Made by a program: the position numbers and the translations under genes. Below, in pieces: positions 19,292 to 29,558 of a stretch of 64,000 bases of DNA. The stretch covers positions 600,158 through 664,157 of the forward strand of contig NZ_RQHT01000012.1 in the NCBI RefSeq assembly GCF_004770905.1. Direction: 5' to 3'. How positions within the stretch are numbered: the stretch's first letter is position 1; every line of letters begins with the position of its first letter. Under the pieces are notes generated by a model that saw only the letters and a list, made by a program, of their open reading frames with translations, did not search any database and had not been told where the DNA came from. This DNA is from Leptospira bandrabouensis. GTDB taxonomy: Bacteria > Spirochaetota > Leptospiria > Leptospirales > Leptospiraceae.

Positions 19292-20438
19292 AGAACCGAA
19301 AAAACAACCAATTCCTGCTAAAACTCTTCTTTTTGCCGCAGGTTCTTTCTTTTTAATAGCTCTTTTATTTTTAGTATTCCGCTCCAAGGGTGGATTTTCG
19401 TTAGATCAAAAATTTTCTCAAAGCAAACGCCTGCCTGTTCTTTTTTCCGTATTAGGTGATAAGGATGAATATCTTTTTTCCCTTTACGCGGAATTTTATC
19501 CGAATGAAAAGAAGGCTGCACTCTTTTTTGTAAACCCCAAAACCAGTTTTGATGATGGTGAAAAATCTTTAAAAGAAAAAGGAAGTTCGGCACCTTCTTA
19601 TGTGGAATCTGTTTTAGAAGATACTTTAGATTCTAACATTCCATTTAAAATTGTTTGGACCAAAGAACAGTTTCAAAATTGGATTAATTTACTTGGTGGA
19701 TTGAATCTATTTTTCGAACCAAAATCTCTTCACATCACAAAAAATTACGCAAGGAACAAACAAACTTACGTTCTTGATGGAGAAGATACATTTGATTGGA
19801 TGAGTTCTCTTGCGGATGAATCAATGATCTCCTATATTCGTCGTTTGGAGATACAAGAAACAGTATTTTTGACAGTGCTCGAAGCCATTCATGAAAAAAA
19901 AGACTTACTCGGTAAACAAAGAGTAGCCTATCTCCATTCACAGATGTCGACAAACCTATCTCTAAAAGAATGGGAAACCTTGATTGAATTTCTAAAAAAA
20001 GAAAAAATTCATTTTGGAGTTTCTGAAGTTCCAGGTGAACCAATGGGTCGTCCAAAATACAAAGACGAAGTTTTAAAAGCCAATGAAGAAACGGTAAAAG
20101 TTGCCTTTCATAAATTTGCAAGCGAACTTCGTTCTCTTGCTTTTAGTGAGGGGGAACGAGCAAGGATCGAAGTACTCAATGGTACTCCCAAAAATGGACT
20201 TGCCAGATACGGCAAGGTGCTTCTGAATGATAAGGGTCTGAAAGTTCTCTCCGTTGACAATGCTTGGGATTCTAGTTTTAAATCCAGTATCATCTTAAAC
20301 CGCTCCGGAAATACGCAGTACACCGATCTTATCTCAGATACCTTCCAAGGCCGAAGAGTTTACTTCGCTCTTAGAAAAGATTTGGGACTGGATGCGACTG
20401 TGATCCTCGGAGAAGATTTTCAAAATTCTAAGGACTAA
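19281..20438 (+). CDS. membrane-anchored LCP-like protein with LytR C-terminal domain
   Basis: A 385-residue protein with one membrane anchor (about 17-36). The C-terminal 90 residues, from RIEVLNGTPKNGLARYGKVL, match the LytR_C domain. The middle region resembles a worn LytR-CpsA-Psr (LCP) domain, with FSVLGDKDEYLFSL and AALFFVNPKT in place of the usual GSDxR...VSINPKT, but the arginine-rich catalytic residues are not evident. LCP enzymes attach polymers to peptidoglycan in Gram-positives; here a wall-binding role is only an inference. It sits between yqeK and rsfS, as in many Firmicutes and spirochaetes. Confidence 0.7.
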   Translation: MLREEPKKQPIPAKTLLFAAGSFFLIALLFLVFRSKGGFSLDQKFSQSKRLPVLFSVLGDKDEYLFSLYAEFYPNEKKAALFFVNPKTSFDDGEKSLKEKGSSAPSYVESVLEDTLDSNIPFKIVWTKEQFQNWINLLGGLNLFFEPKSLHITKNYARNKQTYVLDGEDTFDWMSSLADESMISYIRRLEIQETVFLTVLEAIHEKKDLLGKQRVAYLHSQMSTNLSLKEWETLIEFLKKEKIHFGVSEVPGEPMGRPKYKDEVLKANEETVKVAFHKFASELRSLAFSEGERARIEVLNGTPKNGLARYGKVLLNDKGLKVLSVDNAWDSSFKSSIILNRSGNTQYTDLISDTFQGRRVYFALRKDLGLDATVILGEDFQNSKD

Positions 20439-20439
20439 A

Positions 20440-20805
20440 ATGCCAAATATCAGTGCCGAAACATTAGATCATCTAAAGAAAATTAAACAGACGTTAATTG
20501 ACAAAAAATGTGAAAATATACAGTTTTTGGATCTAAAAGATGTTCATAGTTATTTATCTATTTTTGTATTAGCAACAGTCAAAACGGAAACACAAGGTAG
20601 ATCTTGTGCTAAAGATATTGATAAATACATGAAACCATTAAAACTCGCCGTCAAAAGACAAAACCTTGCCGATCTTCCGAAAGATGCGACAGGTTGGATA
20701 CTTTTGGATTATGGTGAAATTTGTGTACATATCATGACAGACGAAATGCGAACTTATTATTCATTGGATCGTCTTTGGGGAGACGCCACTCCTATTCTTG
20801 TATAA
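20440..20805 (+). CDS. rsfS: Ribosome silencing factor RsfS
   Basis: A 121-residue protein that binds L14 and blocks subunit joining under starvation. It has the family core [20 protein letters not shown] near 26-45, then [17 protein letters not shown] and [11 protein letters not shown] at the end. AAGGA lies shortly before the ATG at 20440. It closes the obgE operon; its tail overlaps the convergent YyaL-like gene by 14 bases. Confidence 0.93.
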   Translation: MPNISAETLDHLKKIKQTLIDKKCENIQFLDLKDVHSYLSIFVLATVKTETQGRSCAKDIDKYMKPLKLAVKRQNLADLPKDATGWILLDYGEICVHIMTDEMRTYYSLDRLWGDATPILV

Positions 20806-22861
20806 GAGTGAGTGTTTCTTCCCAATTGTCTTTAGGTAATTCACAAGAAAAATTGCGACAAACATAATATAAAATACCAGAACCGGCACCTCTTCCACTT
20901 AAGAGTTCCAGTTCTTGTGATAATTCTTTTGCCCTAGATTCTTCTATGACTAACCAAACTAGGTTAGGATCTTTCAACATGGATAATTTGTTTTTTATTT
21001 TTTGGATTTCTTTAGGGTCTTTGTCTTTATATACGACAAGGACTTCTTTGGATGGATATTGGAATTTTTGGAATGCCGAAATCATCGATGGATAACTTAA
21101 AGAATTTTGAGTTAGTTCTGGGAGGAAGTAAGCAAAAATCAAATCCGCTTTTTTTTGTAGATCCCACTTTCTAAAACCCCAAGAATTTAAAAGATGAAAT
21201 AAGTGTAAGATGGTAGAATTTCCAGAAGGTTCTACACCATCGTAACCTTCAATCGTACGCACAATCAAATCTTCATTGCCATGAAAGGATTCGTAAAATG
21301 GTCCAACCTTAGATTCAAAATTGGAAATTAAATATTCTAAAGATTTTTTTCCATTTTCAAAGGCAGTTCTATCTTCATCTAACTGAAAGAGTTTAAATGA
21401 TACCCATATAAATTCCGTATAATCAGGAAGAGTCCCAAAATATTTTGCTTCACCTTCTCGAAACCTTCTTAAAATTGAGCCGTCTACTCCAACTAGTTCC
21501 TTAGTAATAAACAAATAAATCTTTTTGGCATCGTTTAGGTATTCTATATCGCCAGAAACTTCGTAAGCACTCAAAAGGGCTCTAATCCATAGGCAGTTCC
21601 ATGAGGTTAAAATTTTGTCATCTCGTAAAGGACGTATCCTATTTATGCGCTCTATTAATAACTTTTCTTTCGCGTTCTCCAAACGGTTAGAAAATTCGGG
21701 AGTCCATTGGATTCCCTCCGCATAAGGATTTTTCCCCCGAAAGTAAACATTTAAAATGTTTTGGTGTTCAAAGTTGCCTTCTTCTGTGACATTCCAAAAT
21801 CCTTGGATCTCTTCGTCCGAAACTAAATGATGAAACTCGGAATGACCCCAAAGGTAAAACTTCCCTTCCTCTCCTTCAGAATCTGCATCTTCTGCACTAG
21901 CAATCCCACCAGATTCTAAAGTCATATCCCTTCGAATGTAAGTGACAATCTCACGAATCACATTCAGAAAAAAAACTTCGCCGCTTGCTTTATACAATAT
22001 AGAAAGAGCTTCCACAAAAAGAGAATTGTCATATAACATTTTTTCAAAATGCGGAACTAACCATTCATGGTCTGTCGCATAACGGCAGATTCCTCCCCCT
22101 ACTTGGTCATAAATTCCACCAGACTTCATAGCATAGGCCGTGTTGAAAGCCATCTCAAGGGCGCGTGGTTCTTTTTTTAATAAATAGAATTCCGTAAGAA
22201 AAGAAAGTGCCATACTAGGAGGAAACTTATTCACAGAATTAGTTTTGAAGCCAAAATATTCTTTATCGTACACTTGGAGATAACGTTCAAAGTTTTTTTC
22301 GATGATTTCTTTGCCAGGCAACTTTCCTTCATTTGGTCTTGTTTCATTTTCTCGCAAATACTGTGTCAAATCCGATGCAGCTGTGATGAGTTCTTCTCTT
22401 TGATTTTTCCATGCCTCGGAAACTAACCGAAGAACCTCTTTAAAACTTCGTTTGCCGTAGCGATTTTCGGGAGGAAAATAAGTGCCACCAAGAATCGGTT
22501 CCTTAGTGGGAGTGAGAAACATATTGAGAGGCCAGCCGCCTTGAGTTCCCATTGCATGAAGGGCATCCATATAAATTTTATCTATGTCTGGACGTTCTTC
22601 TCTGTCTAACTTGATGCATACGAAATCACGATTTAAAACTTCCGCTGTGGAAACATCTTCAAAGGATTCTCGTTCCATCACATGGCACCAGTGGCAAGTG
22701 GAATATCCAATGGACAAAAGGATGATTTTATCTTCCTTTTGGGCTTTTTCGAAAGCTTCCGTCCCCCAAGGAAACCAATCTACGGGATTGTGTGCATGTT
22801 GTAACAGGTAAGGACTTTTTTCATGAACCAAACGATTCGGTTTTTTCGACATATTTGCCAC
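20792..22861 (-). CDS. YyaL/SPATA20-like thioredoxin-domain protein (DUF255)
   Basis: A 689-residue cytoplasmic protein of the YyaL/SPATA20 family. The N-terminal thioredoxin-like domain begins [20 protein letters not shown] and has CHWCHVM as its CxxC-like site. It is followed by [23 protein letters not shown] and GGTYFPPE, all invariant in the family. The rest is an alpha/alpha-barrel like that of N-acylglucosamine epimerases. Biochemical function is not established. GTG at 22861 has GGGAG six bases upstream; ATG at 22852 is the alternative. Confidence 0.88.
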   Translation of the reverse strand: MANMSKKPNRLVHEKSPYLLQHAHNPVDWFPWGTEAFEKAQKEDKIILLSIGYSTCHWCHVMERESFEDVSTAEVLNRDFVCIKLDREERPDIDKIYMDALHAMGTQGGWPLNMFLTPTKEPILGGTYFPPENRYGKRSFKEVLRLVSEAWKNQREELITAASDLTQYLRENETRPNEGKLPGKEIIEKNFERYLQVYDKEYFGFKTNSVNKFPPSMALSFLTEFYLLKKEPRALEMAFNTAYAMKSGGIYDQVGGGICRYATDHEWLVPHFEKMLYDNSLFVEALSILYKASGEVFFLNVIREIVTYIRRDMTLESGGIASAEDADSEGEEGKFYLWGHSEFHHLVSDEEIQGFWNVTEEGNFEHQNILNVYFRGKNPYAEGIQWTPEFSNRLENAKEKLLIERINRIRPLRDDKILTSWNCLWIRALLSAYEVSGDIEYLNDAKKIYLFITKELVGVDGSILRRFREGEAKYFGTLPDYTEFIWVSFKLFQLDEDRTAFENGKKSLEYLISNFESKVGPFYESFHGNEDLIVRTIEGYDGVEPSGNSTILHLFHLLNSWGFRKWDLQKKADLIFAYFLPELTQNSLSYPSMISAFQKFQYPSKEVLVVYKDKDPKEIQKIKNKLSMLKDPNLVWLVIEESRAKELSQELELLSGRGAGSGILYYVCRNFSCELPKDNWEETLTLIQE

Positions 22862-22970
22862 AATACACTCCCAGAAACGATAGTTTCTCTACGTAGCTTT
22901 TTACATTTTAGGTTGATTGACAACATTGATTTTTTCATCTTGTCTGTGTAAGGGGTTTAAGAAGTTTCCA

Positions 22971-24665
22971 TTGAATCATAATATTTTGACAACCCCAGGT
23001 TTTTTCATAAATCCTCGAAAGTTGACCAGTTGGTTAATATCTTTTAGTTTACTCAGTGTCCCAATTTTTGCGGATTCTGACTTTGAAGAGGATGTAAAAC
23101 GGATGCAGCTTTCCCAATGGGAAAACGGTAATACAGTGCCAGAATTTCTGGAACAAGGGAAGGGTCCAAAAAAACTGCGACTCACCATTTCACAAGCCAT
23201 TGAACAAGTAATTGAAAACAATACCATTGTCCAAAACGCAAAATTAGAAATTGTAAAAGCGGATAGTCCAGAATGGAAAAACGAATCCAAGTATACTTGG
23301 AAAGCATTGGCCAGTATCCAATCAGCCAAACAACTTTTTCCAGAAAACAGAAATAACATCTTTGCGGGAACCATTCGCTCCCAGGATAAAATCTCTGCAG
23401 GAATTGAGAAACAATTCAAAACAGGAACTTATTTTAAAACCGAAATCAGCACCATTCGGTATGACGTAAACGCATTTGAAAATCCCAATGCGCAAACAGC
23501 AGCCTTTGGAAGTTTACTGGCAGCACCTCCTATGTATACAGGAGCACTCTCAGTAACTCTTTCCCAAGAATTACTGAAATACGGGTTTGGTAAAAATGAA
23601 GAAGATAAAGAAAAACTTTTAAAAAACCAAACCTTACTGGTTAGGGAAAATTATATAAACATACTTACCCAACTGGTTGTAAAAATTCTAGTGGATTATT
23701 GGTCTCTCAGTATTGTTGATTCGCAAATTGCCACATACGAGAAGGTGTCAAAAAATACGGAAGAAATTCGCCGATTGACCCTTCGCAAAACAGGACTAGG
23801 ACTTTCCGAAGGTTTTGAAGTCAACCAATGGAACCAGGCCTACCTCAAAACTCAGTCTTTATTAGAAAAAGCAAAAGTAGATCGTCTAGAAGCGGAAAGA
23901 AATCTAATCCGAATTTTAAATGTGGATACTAGTTCCTCGATTGAAGGGGTTACTGATTTAAGTGAAACTCTCCCAACTGGAATCGATCTTAAGGCTGACA
24001 AAGAATATGCTCTTTCTCGTCGAACAGACTATCTTATCTTAAAAAGACAGAGAGAGATTGCGAAACTCGCATTAAACACAGCTCTTGCTGAGGACGATCC
24101 GTCATTACTTGCTACCGTTACTTATGGTTCTTTAGGGCAAAATTTTCTTTCTCCACAAGAGAATTTTATAGCAAGACAAAGAGGTATCACTTCTCTAAAC
24201 TACCCACAAATTTTAGCAGAATTAAAAATGTCTTACCCACTTTGGGATTTAGGAATTAAAGCGGGAATTCGCGATGCGGAAACCAATCTAAAACTAAACG
24301 AACTAAAAATCCAAAACCTAGAACAAGAAATTACGCAAGAAATAGACATTCGATATGAAGCATTGATTGCAAGCCATTCTTTACTTAAAGACTTAGTCAA
24401 AACAAGAAAAGAAACAGAAACTTTCTACAATGGACTGATGGAACGTTTTCGGCAAGGTCGTTATACGGCTGTTAACGTAAAAAACGCTCTTGATAGTTTG
24501 GCAAATGCTGAACTTGCGGTGACACAGGCAAAAATCAATTTTAATATCAATTTAGTCCGGTATGAGCTCGCAAAAAATTCTCTTTTTGAAAAGTATGGGC
24601 TCGATTTGTATTCTATTTTAGAAGAAGTTGAAAAAAGAGCCAAACAAGAAACTGATAAATTATGA
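22971..24665 (+). CDS. TolC-like outer-membrane efflux channel
   Basis: An outer-membrane factor of about 564 residues. A signal peptide ends near VPIFADS. Two OEP repeats follow, with long coiled helices (for example [23 protein letters not shown] split by strands, and later [30 protein letters not shown]). It would pair with an RND, ABC or MFS pump, but none is adjacent. The start is uncertain: no ATG precedes the signal peptide, and TTG at 22971, 22986 or 23022 are options. An earlier TTG at 22917 coincides with a TTGACA box. The stop overlaps the next gene as ATGA. Confidence 0.82.
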   Translation: MNHNILTTPGFFINPRKLTSWLISFSLLSVPIFADSDFEEDVKRMQLSQWENGNTVPEFLEQGKGPKKLRLTISQAIEQVIENNTIVQNAKLEIVKADSPEWKNESKYTWKALASIQSAKQLFPENRNNIFAGTIRSQDKISAGIEKQFKTGTYFKTEISTIRYDVNAFENPNAQTAAFGSLLAAPPMYTGALSVTLSQELLKYGFGKNEEDKEKLLKNQTLLVRENYINILTQLVVKILVDYWSLSIVDSQIATYEKVSKNTEEIRRLTLRKTGLGLSEGFEVNQWNQAYLKTQSLLEKAKVDRLEAERNLIRILNVDTSSSIEGVTDLSETLPTGIDLKADKEYALSRRTDYLILKRQREIAKLALNTALAEDDPSLLATVTYGSLGQNFLSPQENFIARQRGITSLNYPQILAELKMSYPLWDLGIKAGIRDAETNLKLNELKIQNLEQEITQEIDIRYEALIASHSLLKDLVKTRKETETFYNGLMERFRQGRYTAVNVKNALDSLANAELAVTQAKINFNINLVRYELAKNSLFEKYGLDLYSILEEVEKRAKQETDKL

Positions 24666-25840
24666 AAGTTTATCCTTCTCATAGAAAAGAGGAGATGGTT
24701 AGGTACAGACGAACCTTTCACCAGTTTCCAGAACTTAAATACGAAGAGAAAGAAACTGCCGCTTTCGTGAAATCACATTTAGAATCCTTAGGATTCCAAG
24801 TGGAATCGGGAATCGCAGAGACAGGCCTTGTGGCATTATTTGATTCTGGAATTCCTGGAAAAACCATCCTTGTTCGAGCGGATATGGATGCTCTTCCTAT
24901 CCACGAAGAAAATCATCACGAATATAAAAGTAAAAACCCCGGAAAAATGCACGCTTGTGGTCATGATGGACATACAAGCATTCTAATGGCTCTTTCTTCG
25001 GAACTGAAATCCTCTTTTTCAGAATTTGTCCCCAAAGGTAGAGTCCTTCTTTGTTTCCAACCTGCCGAAGAAGGTGGATCCGGGGCTGATAGAATGATTG
25101 CCTCTGGAATTCTTGACCGTTACAAAGTCGATTCTGTTTTTGCTCTCCATGTTTGGAACCATATTGATCTAGGGAAAGTGGGTGTTGTCAACGGTACAAT
25201 GATGGCATCTGTAGACGAATTCAAAATCACTGTGAAAGGAACCTCTGGTCACGGTGCCATCCCGCAACATACAGTGGATCCCATTGTTGTGGGTTCCCAT
25301 TTAGTGACAGCCTTACAAACCTTAGTTTCCAGAAATGTAGATCCTTTAGAGCCCTGTGTGGTGACCGTGGGATCTTTTCATTCCGGAAATGCTTTTAATG
25401 TCATCCCTGAAACTGCAACTTTGCACGGAACTGTTCGCACATATTCCAAATCGGTTTATGAAATGATTCCCAAACGTATGGAATCACTAGTGAACCAAAT
25501 TGCCGCTGGGTTTGGAGCCAGAGTTGAATTTGAATACAGCCGAATTGACAAACCCACCATCAATGACCCTAAAATGGCGGATATCGTCAGAACTGCTGCC
25601 AAAAATGTTCTTGGTGAAAACTGTCTCACCGAAGAAAACACGAGAACCATGGGAGGAGAAGATTTTTCTGCCTTTCTAATGGAACGCCCCGGTTGTTATT
25701 TTTTTATTGGTTCGCGAAACGAAGCCAAGGGATTTATCCACTCCCACCATAGTTCATTTTTTGATTTTGATGAAGATGCCCTTCCGATTGGTCTTTCAGT
25801 TATGAAAGAAGTGATTAAAACCTATCTTTTAAATTCCTAA
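24662..25840 (+). CDS. M20 family amidohydrolase
   Basis: A 392-residue zinc peptidase of the M20D group, which removes acyl groups from amino acids (hippurate, N-acetyl or indole-acetyl conjugates). Metal and catalytic motifs are [32 protein letters not shown] and the dimerisation domain [16 protein letters not shown]. The C-terminal [10 protein letters not shown] is also typical. It overlaps the TolC-like gene by four bases (ATGA), so it is translationally coupled to it, an odd pairing. The true substrate is not evident. Confidence 0.88.
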   Translation: MKVYPSHRKEEMVRYRRTFHQFPELKYEEKETAAFVKSHLESLGFQVESGIAETGLVALFDSGIPGKTILVRADMDALPIHEENHHEYKSKNPGKMHACGHDGHTSILMALSSELKSSFSEFVPKGRVLLCFQPAEEGGSGADRMIASGILDRYKVDSVFALHVWNHIDLGKVGVVNGTMMASVDEFKITVKGTSGHGAIPQHTVDPIVVGSHLVTALQTLVSRNVDPLEPCVVTVGSFHSGNAFNVIPETATLHGTVRTYSKSVYEMIPKRMESLVNQIAAGFGARVEFEYSRIDKPTINDPKMADIVRTAAKNVLGENCLTEENTRTMGGEDFSAFLMERPGCYFFIGSRNEAKGFIHSHHSSFFDFDEDALPIGLSVMKEVIKTYLLNS

Positions 25841-25865
25841 CAAACAAAATAAATCTTGCCTGTTT

Positions 25866-25896
25866 TTGACCCAAGGTTATTAGTTAGACATCTAAC
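25866..25896 (+). promoter_or_regulatory. promoter with overlapping palindromic operator
   Basis: TTGACC (25866-25871) and CATCTA (25889-25894) are spaced by 17 bases. A perfect 6-2-6 inverted repeat, GTTAGA-CA-TCTAAC (25883-25896), covers the -10 box. A MarR-family regulator is encoded just beyond the downstream gene, and such proteins bind short palindromes, so it is the natural candidate. That link is an inference. Confidence 0.45.
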
Positions 25897-25915
25897 CATT
25901 TTCTAGAGGATTTAT

Positions 25916-26674
25916 ATGATTTCATTTGAACAAGTTGACGGAATCGGTTTTATTCGATTGGGCATTAACGACAAGAACAGTTTTTCTAACGAATCGTTTT
26001 TGGAATTAAAAAAAGCGATCCAATCTGCCAAAGAATCCAATTCTAAAGCCATTGTTTTAAAAAGTGAATCTGCTGGAAGTTTTTCCTTGGGATTAGACTT
26101 AACTACGGTGAGTACAATGGATCTATCTAAAGATTTAGCTCCCTTCTTAGATTTGTTTTATGATAACTTAAAAAGTCTGTTTACCCTTCCTGTTCCCACT
26201 ATTGCAGAGATTTCTGGACATGCACTTGGTTATGGAGCGATGCTTGCGCTTGTTTGTGATTACCGTTTTGCAACAGAAGACATTCGATTCGGGTTACCAG
26301 AGGTAAAAATTGGAATCCAAGTTCCTTCCTTTATTTATGCTCTTCTTGGCGAAGCTGTTGGATATGATGCGGCAAAACGCCATGTCCTTCTTGGAGATGC
26401 TTTTAAAGCAAAGGAGATGCCAAGTTTGTTTGAGGAAATTGCGGGAACAGAAGAAGAAGTAAAGAAAAAGTCGAAATCTCTCCAAACCAAATTAAAGAAA
26501 AATTCTTTGTCAGCAATGAAGGATACAAAATTAGGGATTTTGAATGTTCAGAAAAACATCTTAGCACTCATTGAAACAGACATCAAAGCAACCATCCAAA
26601 GTATCCAATCTAAGGATGCACAGGAAGGAATTTCTGCTTCGGTACAAGTAAGAAGACCAGTATTCACATCCTAA
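25916..26674 (+). CDS. Enoyl-CoA hydratase/isomerase family protein
   Basis: A 252-residue crotonase-fold enzyme acting on acyl-CoA. The oxyanion-hole segment is GSFSLGLDL near 59-67, and SGHALGYGAMLALVCDYRFA near 101-120. Of the two glutamates in true hydratases, the first (in GGGCE) reads GYGAM here, while the second is kept in GLPEVKIG. A single glutamate is typical of delta3-delta2-enoyl-CoA isomerases, so isomerase is more likely than hydratase. It starts with ATG at 25916 after TAGAGGA and is transcribed from the promoter with the palindromic operator. Confidence 0.85.
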   Translation: MISFEQVDGIGFIRLGINDKNSFSNESFLELKKAIQSAKESNSKAIVLKSESAGSFSLGLDLTTVSTMDLSKDLAPFLDLFYDNLKSLFTLPVPTIAEISGHALGYGAMLALVCDYRFATEDIRFGLPEVKIGIQVPSFIYALLGEAVGYDAAKRHVLLGDAFKAKEMPSLFEEIAGTEEEVKKKSKSLQTKLKKNSLSAMKDTKLGILNVQKNILALIETDIKATIQSIQSKDAQEGISASVQVRRPVFTS

Positions 26675-26693
26675 GATAGATAAAAAGAATCCT

Positions 26694-27152
26694 TTAATTT
26701 TCTTTTTTATTTCGAATGTGTTTGTAGATTTCTTCGAGGATAGGATATAAAATATCCTCGTTTTCTTTTGAAATTCCCCAAGTTTGTAACGAAAGAAGTT
26801 TGGCAGAGATGGTCACAATTTTCTTTCGTATTTTTTTCCCATCCTTTGACAAAAGAAGAGCCCACTCCCTTCCATCACTTGGCGATGGATTTCTTTCCAC
26901 AAGTCCCTCTTTCACCAATCGATTGACAAGAACCGTACAAGTAGGTTTAGTTTTTTCGATGGTTTTGGCAATTTGCGTCATATTGATAGGAACTTTGCTT
27001 CGCAAAAGAAAGGTGAGTATTTCAAAATGGGAGGTAGTGAGACCGGGATAACCCAATTTTTCCATCTCAAATCGAACAATGTCTGCAATTTCCGAACTAA
27101 TTCGATCAAAATACCGAACCGAACGAAATCGTTTGGGAAGTTCTCGACTCAT
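26694..27152 (-). CDS. MarR-family transcriptional regulator
   Basis: A 152-residue winged-helix regulator. The DNA-binding core is TSHFEILTFLLRSKVPINM followed by TQIAKTIEKTKPTCTVLVNRL and the wing VERNPSPSDGREWALLLSKDG, all normal for MarR. No redox cysteine pair or evident ligand pocket residues stand out. It is last in the run thiolase-GT9-PepP-MarR, about 28 bases after pepP, and convergent with the crotonase gene, whose promoter holds a candidate operator. Confidence 0.88.
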   Translation of the reverse strand: MSRELPKRFRSVRYFDRISSEIADIVRFEMEKLGYPGLTTSHFEILTFLLRSKVPINMTQIAKTIEKTKPTCTVLVNRLVKEGLVERNPSPSDGREWALLLSKDGKKIRKKIVTISAKLLSLQTWGISKENEDILYPILEEIYKHIRNKKEN

Positions 27153-27180
27153 GAAACGGCAACTAACTTAAATAAAACCA

Positions 27181-28500
27181 TTAAGCTTTTAAAGCCTCAA
27201 TTTCTGAAATTTCTTTGGGAATCGATTCCGTTAAGTTAACTGGATTTTTGCCGTGAATCAGAATATCATCTTCAATTCGAATTCCGATTCCTCTAAATTC
27301 TTTCGGTACCGAATCATCTGTAGGGTCAAAATAGAGTCCAGGTTCGACAGTCACCACCTGACCATCCTTAAGTGGTCTTGACTTTCCTTCTAAAAAATAT
27401 CTTCCCACATCATGCACATCCATACCCAAATAATGGCCTGTTCTGTGCATATAAAATTTTCGGTAAGTTCCCTTCTCGATAATTTCTTCTAAACTGCCTT
27501 TTAAAAAACCCATTTCTCGTAGACAATCGCTGAGGAACCTAACGGTTTTTTCATGTACTTCATTGAAAGGAGTTCCTGCAATAGAATTACGAATCGCATT
27601 TTTTTGTGCATATAAAACAATTTCATAAATTGTTTTTTGCGCTTCCGTGAATTTTTTGCCTACTGGAAATACACGTGTGACATCCGCTGTATAATAATTC
27701 CATTCGGCACCCGAATCCACAAGAACCAATTCCCCTTCTTTTAAAATATCGTCATTACTCACATAATGAAGGATACAGGCATTTTTTCCAGAGGCCACAA
27801 TATGTCCATAACCACCGCCAATCGATCCGTATTTTAAATATTCATGGTCGAGGAGTGCTTCCAATTCATATTCATACATTCCTGGTTTACTTTCTCGCAT
27901 AATGCGCATATGGCCCAGTTTTGTGATTTCTGCGGCATTTTTTAAAAGTGAAATTTCTTCTTTGGATTTTGTGAGTCTTTCTTCGTGTAAAAAATTGGGG
28001 TGTTCGATGCGGTGCGGTCCAAATTTTCCTTCCCTTGCTCTCTCCGAAAGATTACGGCATTCAGTGATCAGTTCCCTATCACGATCAGGATTTTCACCGA
28101 AAAAATAATATAATGTATGATTTCCAATCAGGATGGCAGGTTTTTCTTTTTCCCAGTCACTTAAATCATAAGAAAAATCCAAACCTAACATGGATTTGAT
28201 TTTTTCTTTCCCAAGACGAATTCCCGTCCAAATTTCTTTTTCTTTGTCTTTGGGTAAACAGAACATCCCTGAAATATCATGAGTGATGACAAGGATAGAG
28301 TCTTCTTCTGTAATTCCTGTTAGGTAATAAAAATCGGAATTTTGGCGAAACTTATACTCAACATCACGGTTTCTAATTTTATGGTTTGCCGCAAAAAGGA
28401 TAAAGATTTCCCCTTTTTTTAACTTTTTCTGAATGTTTGTGATCCGACTGCGGTATAATTTAGAGTTATATTCTTTTGTTTTTTTATTTGGTAATTTCAT
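27181..28500 (-). CDS. Xaa-Pro aminopeptidase (M24B, PepP-like)
   Basis: A 439-residue two-metal aminopeptidase that removes N-terminal residues preceding proline. The AMP_N domain (about 1-140) is followed by the pita-bread fold. Metal ligands are seen in LVDSGAEWNYYTADVTRVF (two Asp), HRTGHYLGMDVHD (His), VTVEPGLYF (Glu) and GIGIRIEDDI (Glu). Its length is close to E. coli PepP. Start codon and GT9 stop overlap as ATGA. Confidence 0.9.
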   Translation of the reverse strand: MKLPNKKTKEYNSKLYRSRITNIQKKLKKGEIFILFAANHKIRNRDVEYKFRQNSDFYYLTGITEEDSILVITHDISGMFCLPKDKEKEIWTGIRLGKEKIKSMLGLDFSYDLSDWEKEKPAILIGNHTLYYFFGENPDRDRELITECRNLSERAREGKFGPHRIEHPNFLHEERLTKSKEEISLLKNAAEITKLGHMRIMRESKPGMYEYELEALLDHEYLKYGSIGGGYGHIVASGKNACILHYVSNDDILKEGELVLVDSGAEWNYYTADVTRVFPVGKKFTEAQKTIYEIVLYAQKNAIRNSIAGTPFNEVHEKTVRFLSDCLREMGFLKGSLEEIIEKGTYRKFYMHRTGHYLGMDVHDVGRYFLEGKSRPLKDGQVVTVEPGLYFDPTDDSVPKEFRGIGIRIEDDILIHGKNPVNLTESIPKEISEIEALKA

Positions 28501-29558
28501 ACTTTAATGATTTCCTCAAGGGCTTCAAAAATTCGGACCGGGTTTTGGTCCATCATACAACGAAAATGTCCCTCTGGACAAATTCTACCGCCGTGAATTC
28601 CACAAGGCCTACAGTTTAGACCTTGTACTTCCATGATTTTATGTTTATCGGAAAGGCTTCCATATCCAAACGCAGGGATTGTCGCTCCATAAAGCATCAC
28701 CGTCGGAGTATTGTAGGCAGAAGCAAAATGGATGGGACTGGAATCGTTGGAAATAATGGCCTTGGCATTTTGCATCCAAACCATTAATTCTTTTAAGTTA
28801 GTTTTTCCCACAAGGGAAACCAAACGGCTCCGTTCCCGAAGTTGCAAAGGTTCTGTTTTCATCAATCGAAAGATTGTATTTTCAATTTCTAAATCTGCTT
28901 TGCTTCCAATTAAAATGACTGTTTCTTTTCGTTTGCGAAGGATTTGGGTAATAACACTTACAAATTTTTCTTCCGGCATTCGTTTGGTTTCCCAAAGGGA
29001 AGAAGGTGCCACAAGAATGTATCCTTCTTCATTATTTAAAATTTCCTTTTTGGTTTTAGAAAAGGATTCTTCTTCTGGTTGGCCAGGAAATAAATACGGA
29101 CGTCTTTCTCTTCCCGTAGGATAATCATATTCCTCAAACAAAAGAGAAAATAGTTTTTCTACTTCATGAGGTCCTTGTTTGGGTCTTTGGACTGTTTTTG
29201 TATGCAAAAAAGAAAAACCTGATTCTTTATATCCAATACGTATAGGAGCACCTGTAAGATAAGATAACAAACTCGAACGAAACGAAAAATGTGCCGAATA
29301 CACTTTGTTAAATGATTCTTTCTTTAATAAACCAGCAAAATGTAAAAAGGCAAATGGATTTTTTTTGATCCGTTTTTTGTCGAGTGACCAAACTTTTGTT
29401 AAATCGGGGTTATTGTCTAATACAGACTCTGTGCCCGCATTCACGAGTACATGGATTTCCGCACCTGGGTGTTCCGTTTTGACCGCATGGAAAAACGAAG
29501 TGGATAGGATCAGGTCACCTAAAAAGGCAGTTTGGATGATCAGTATTTTTTCGGGCAT
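28497..29558 (-). CDS. Glycosyltransferase family 9 (heptosyltransferase-like)
   Basis: A 353-residue GT-B enzyme related to the WaaF/WaaC heptosyltransferases of LPS core synthesis. KILIIQTAFLGDLILSTS opens the N-domain, and the donor-binding half has VAPSSLWETKRMPEE and SNDSSPIHFASAYNTPTVMLYG. The C-terminus is unusually rich in cysteines (GLNCRPCGIHGGRICPEGHF, split here by family convention). The ATG at 29558 overlaps the thiolase stop as ATGA, which overrules a longer frame beginning at 29642. Role in LPS assembly is likely; the sugar is not known. Confidence 0.86.
   Translation of the reverse strand: MPEKILIIQTAFLGDLILSTSFFHAVKTEHPGAEIHVLVNAGTESVLDNNPDLTKVWSLDKKRIKKNPFAFLHFAGLLKKESFNKVYSAHFSFRSSLLSYLTGAPIRIGYKESGFSFLHTKTVQRPKQGPHEVEKLFSLLFEEYDYPTGRERRPYLFPGQPEEESFSKTKKEILNNEEGYILVAPSSLWETKRMPEEKFVSVITQILRKRKETVILIGSKADLEIENTIFRLMKTEPLQLRERSRLVSLVGKTNLKELMVWMQNAKAIISNDSSPIHFASAYNTPTVMLYGATIPAFGYGSLSDKHKIMEVQGLNCRPCGIHGGRICPEGHFRCMMDQNPVRIFEALEEIIKV

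Noticed and set aside
22917..22970. Upstream extension of the TolC-like protein to TTG at 22917
   Set aside because: The TTG is part of a TTGACA promoter-like box and the added residues do not look like a signal peptide.
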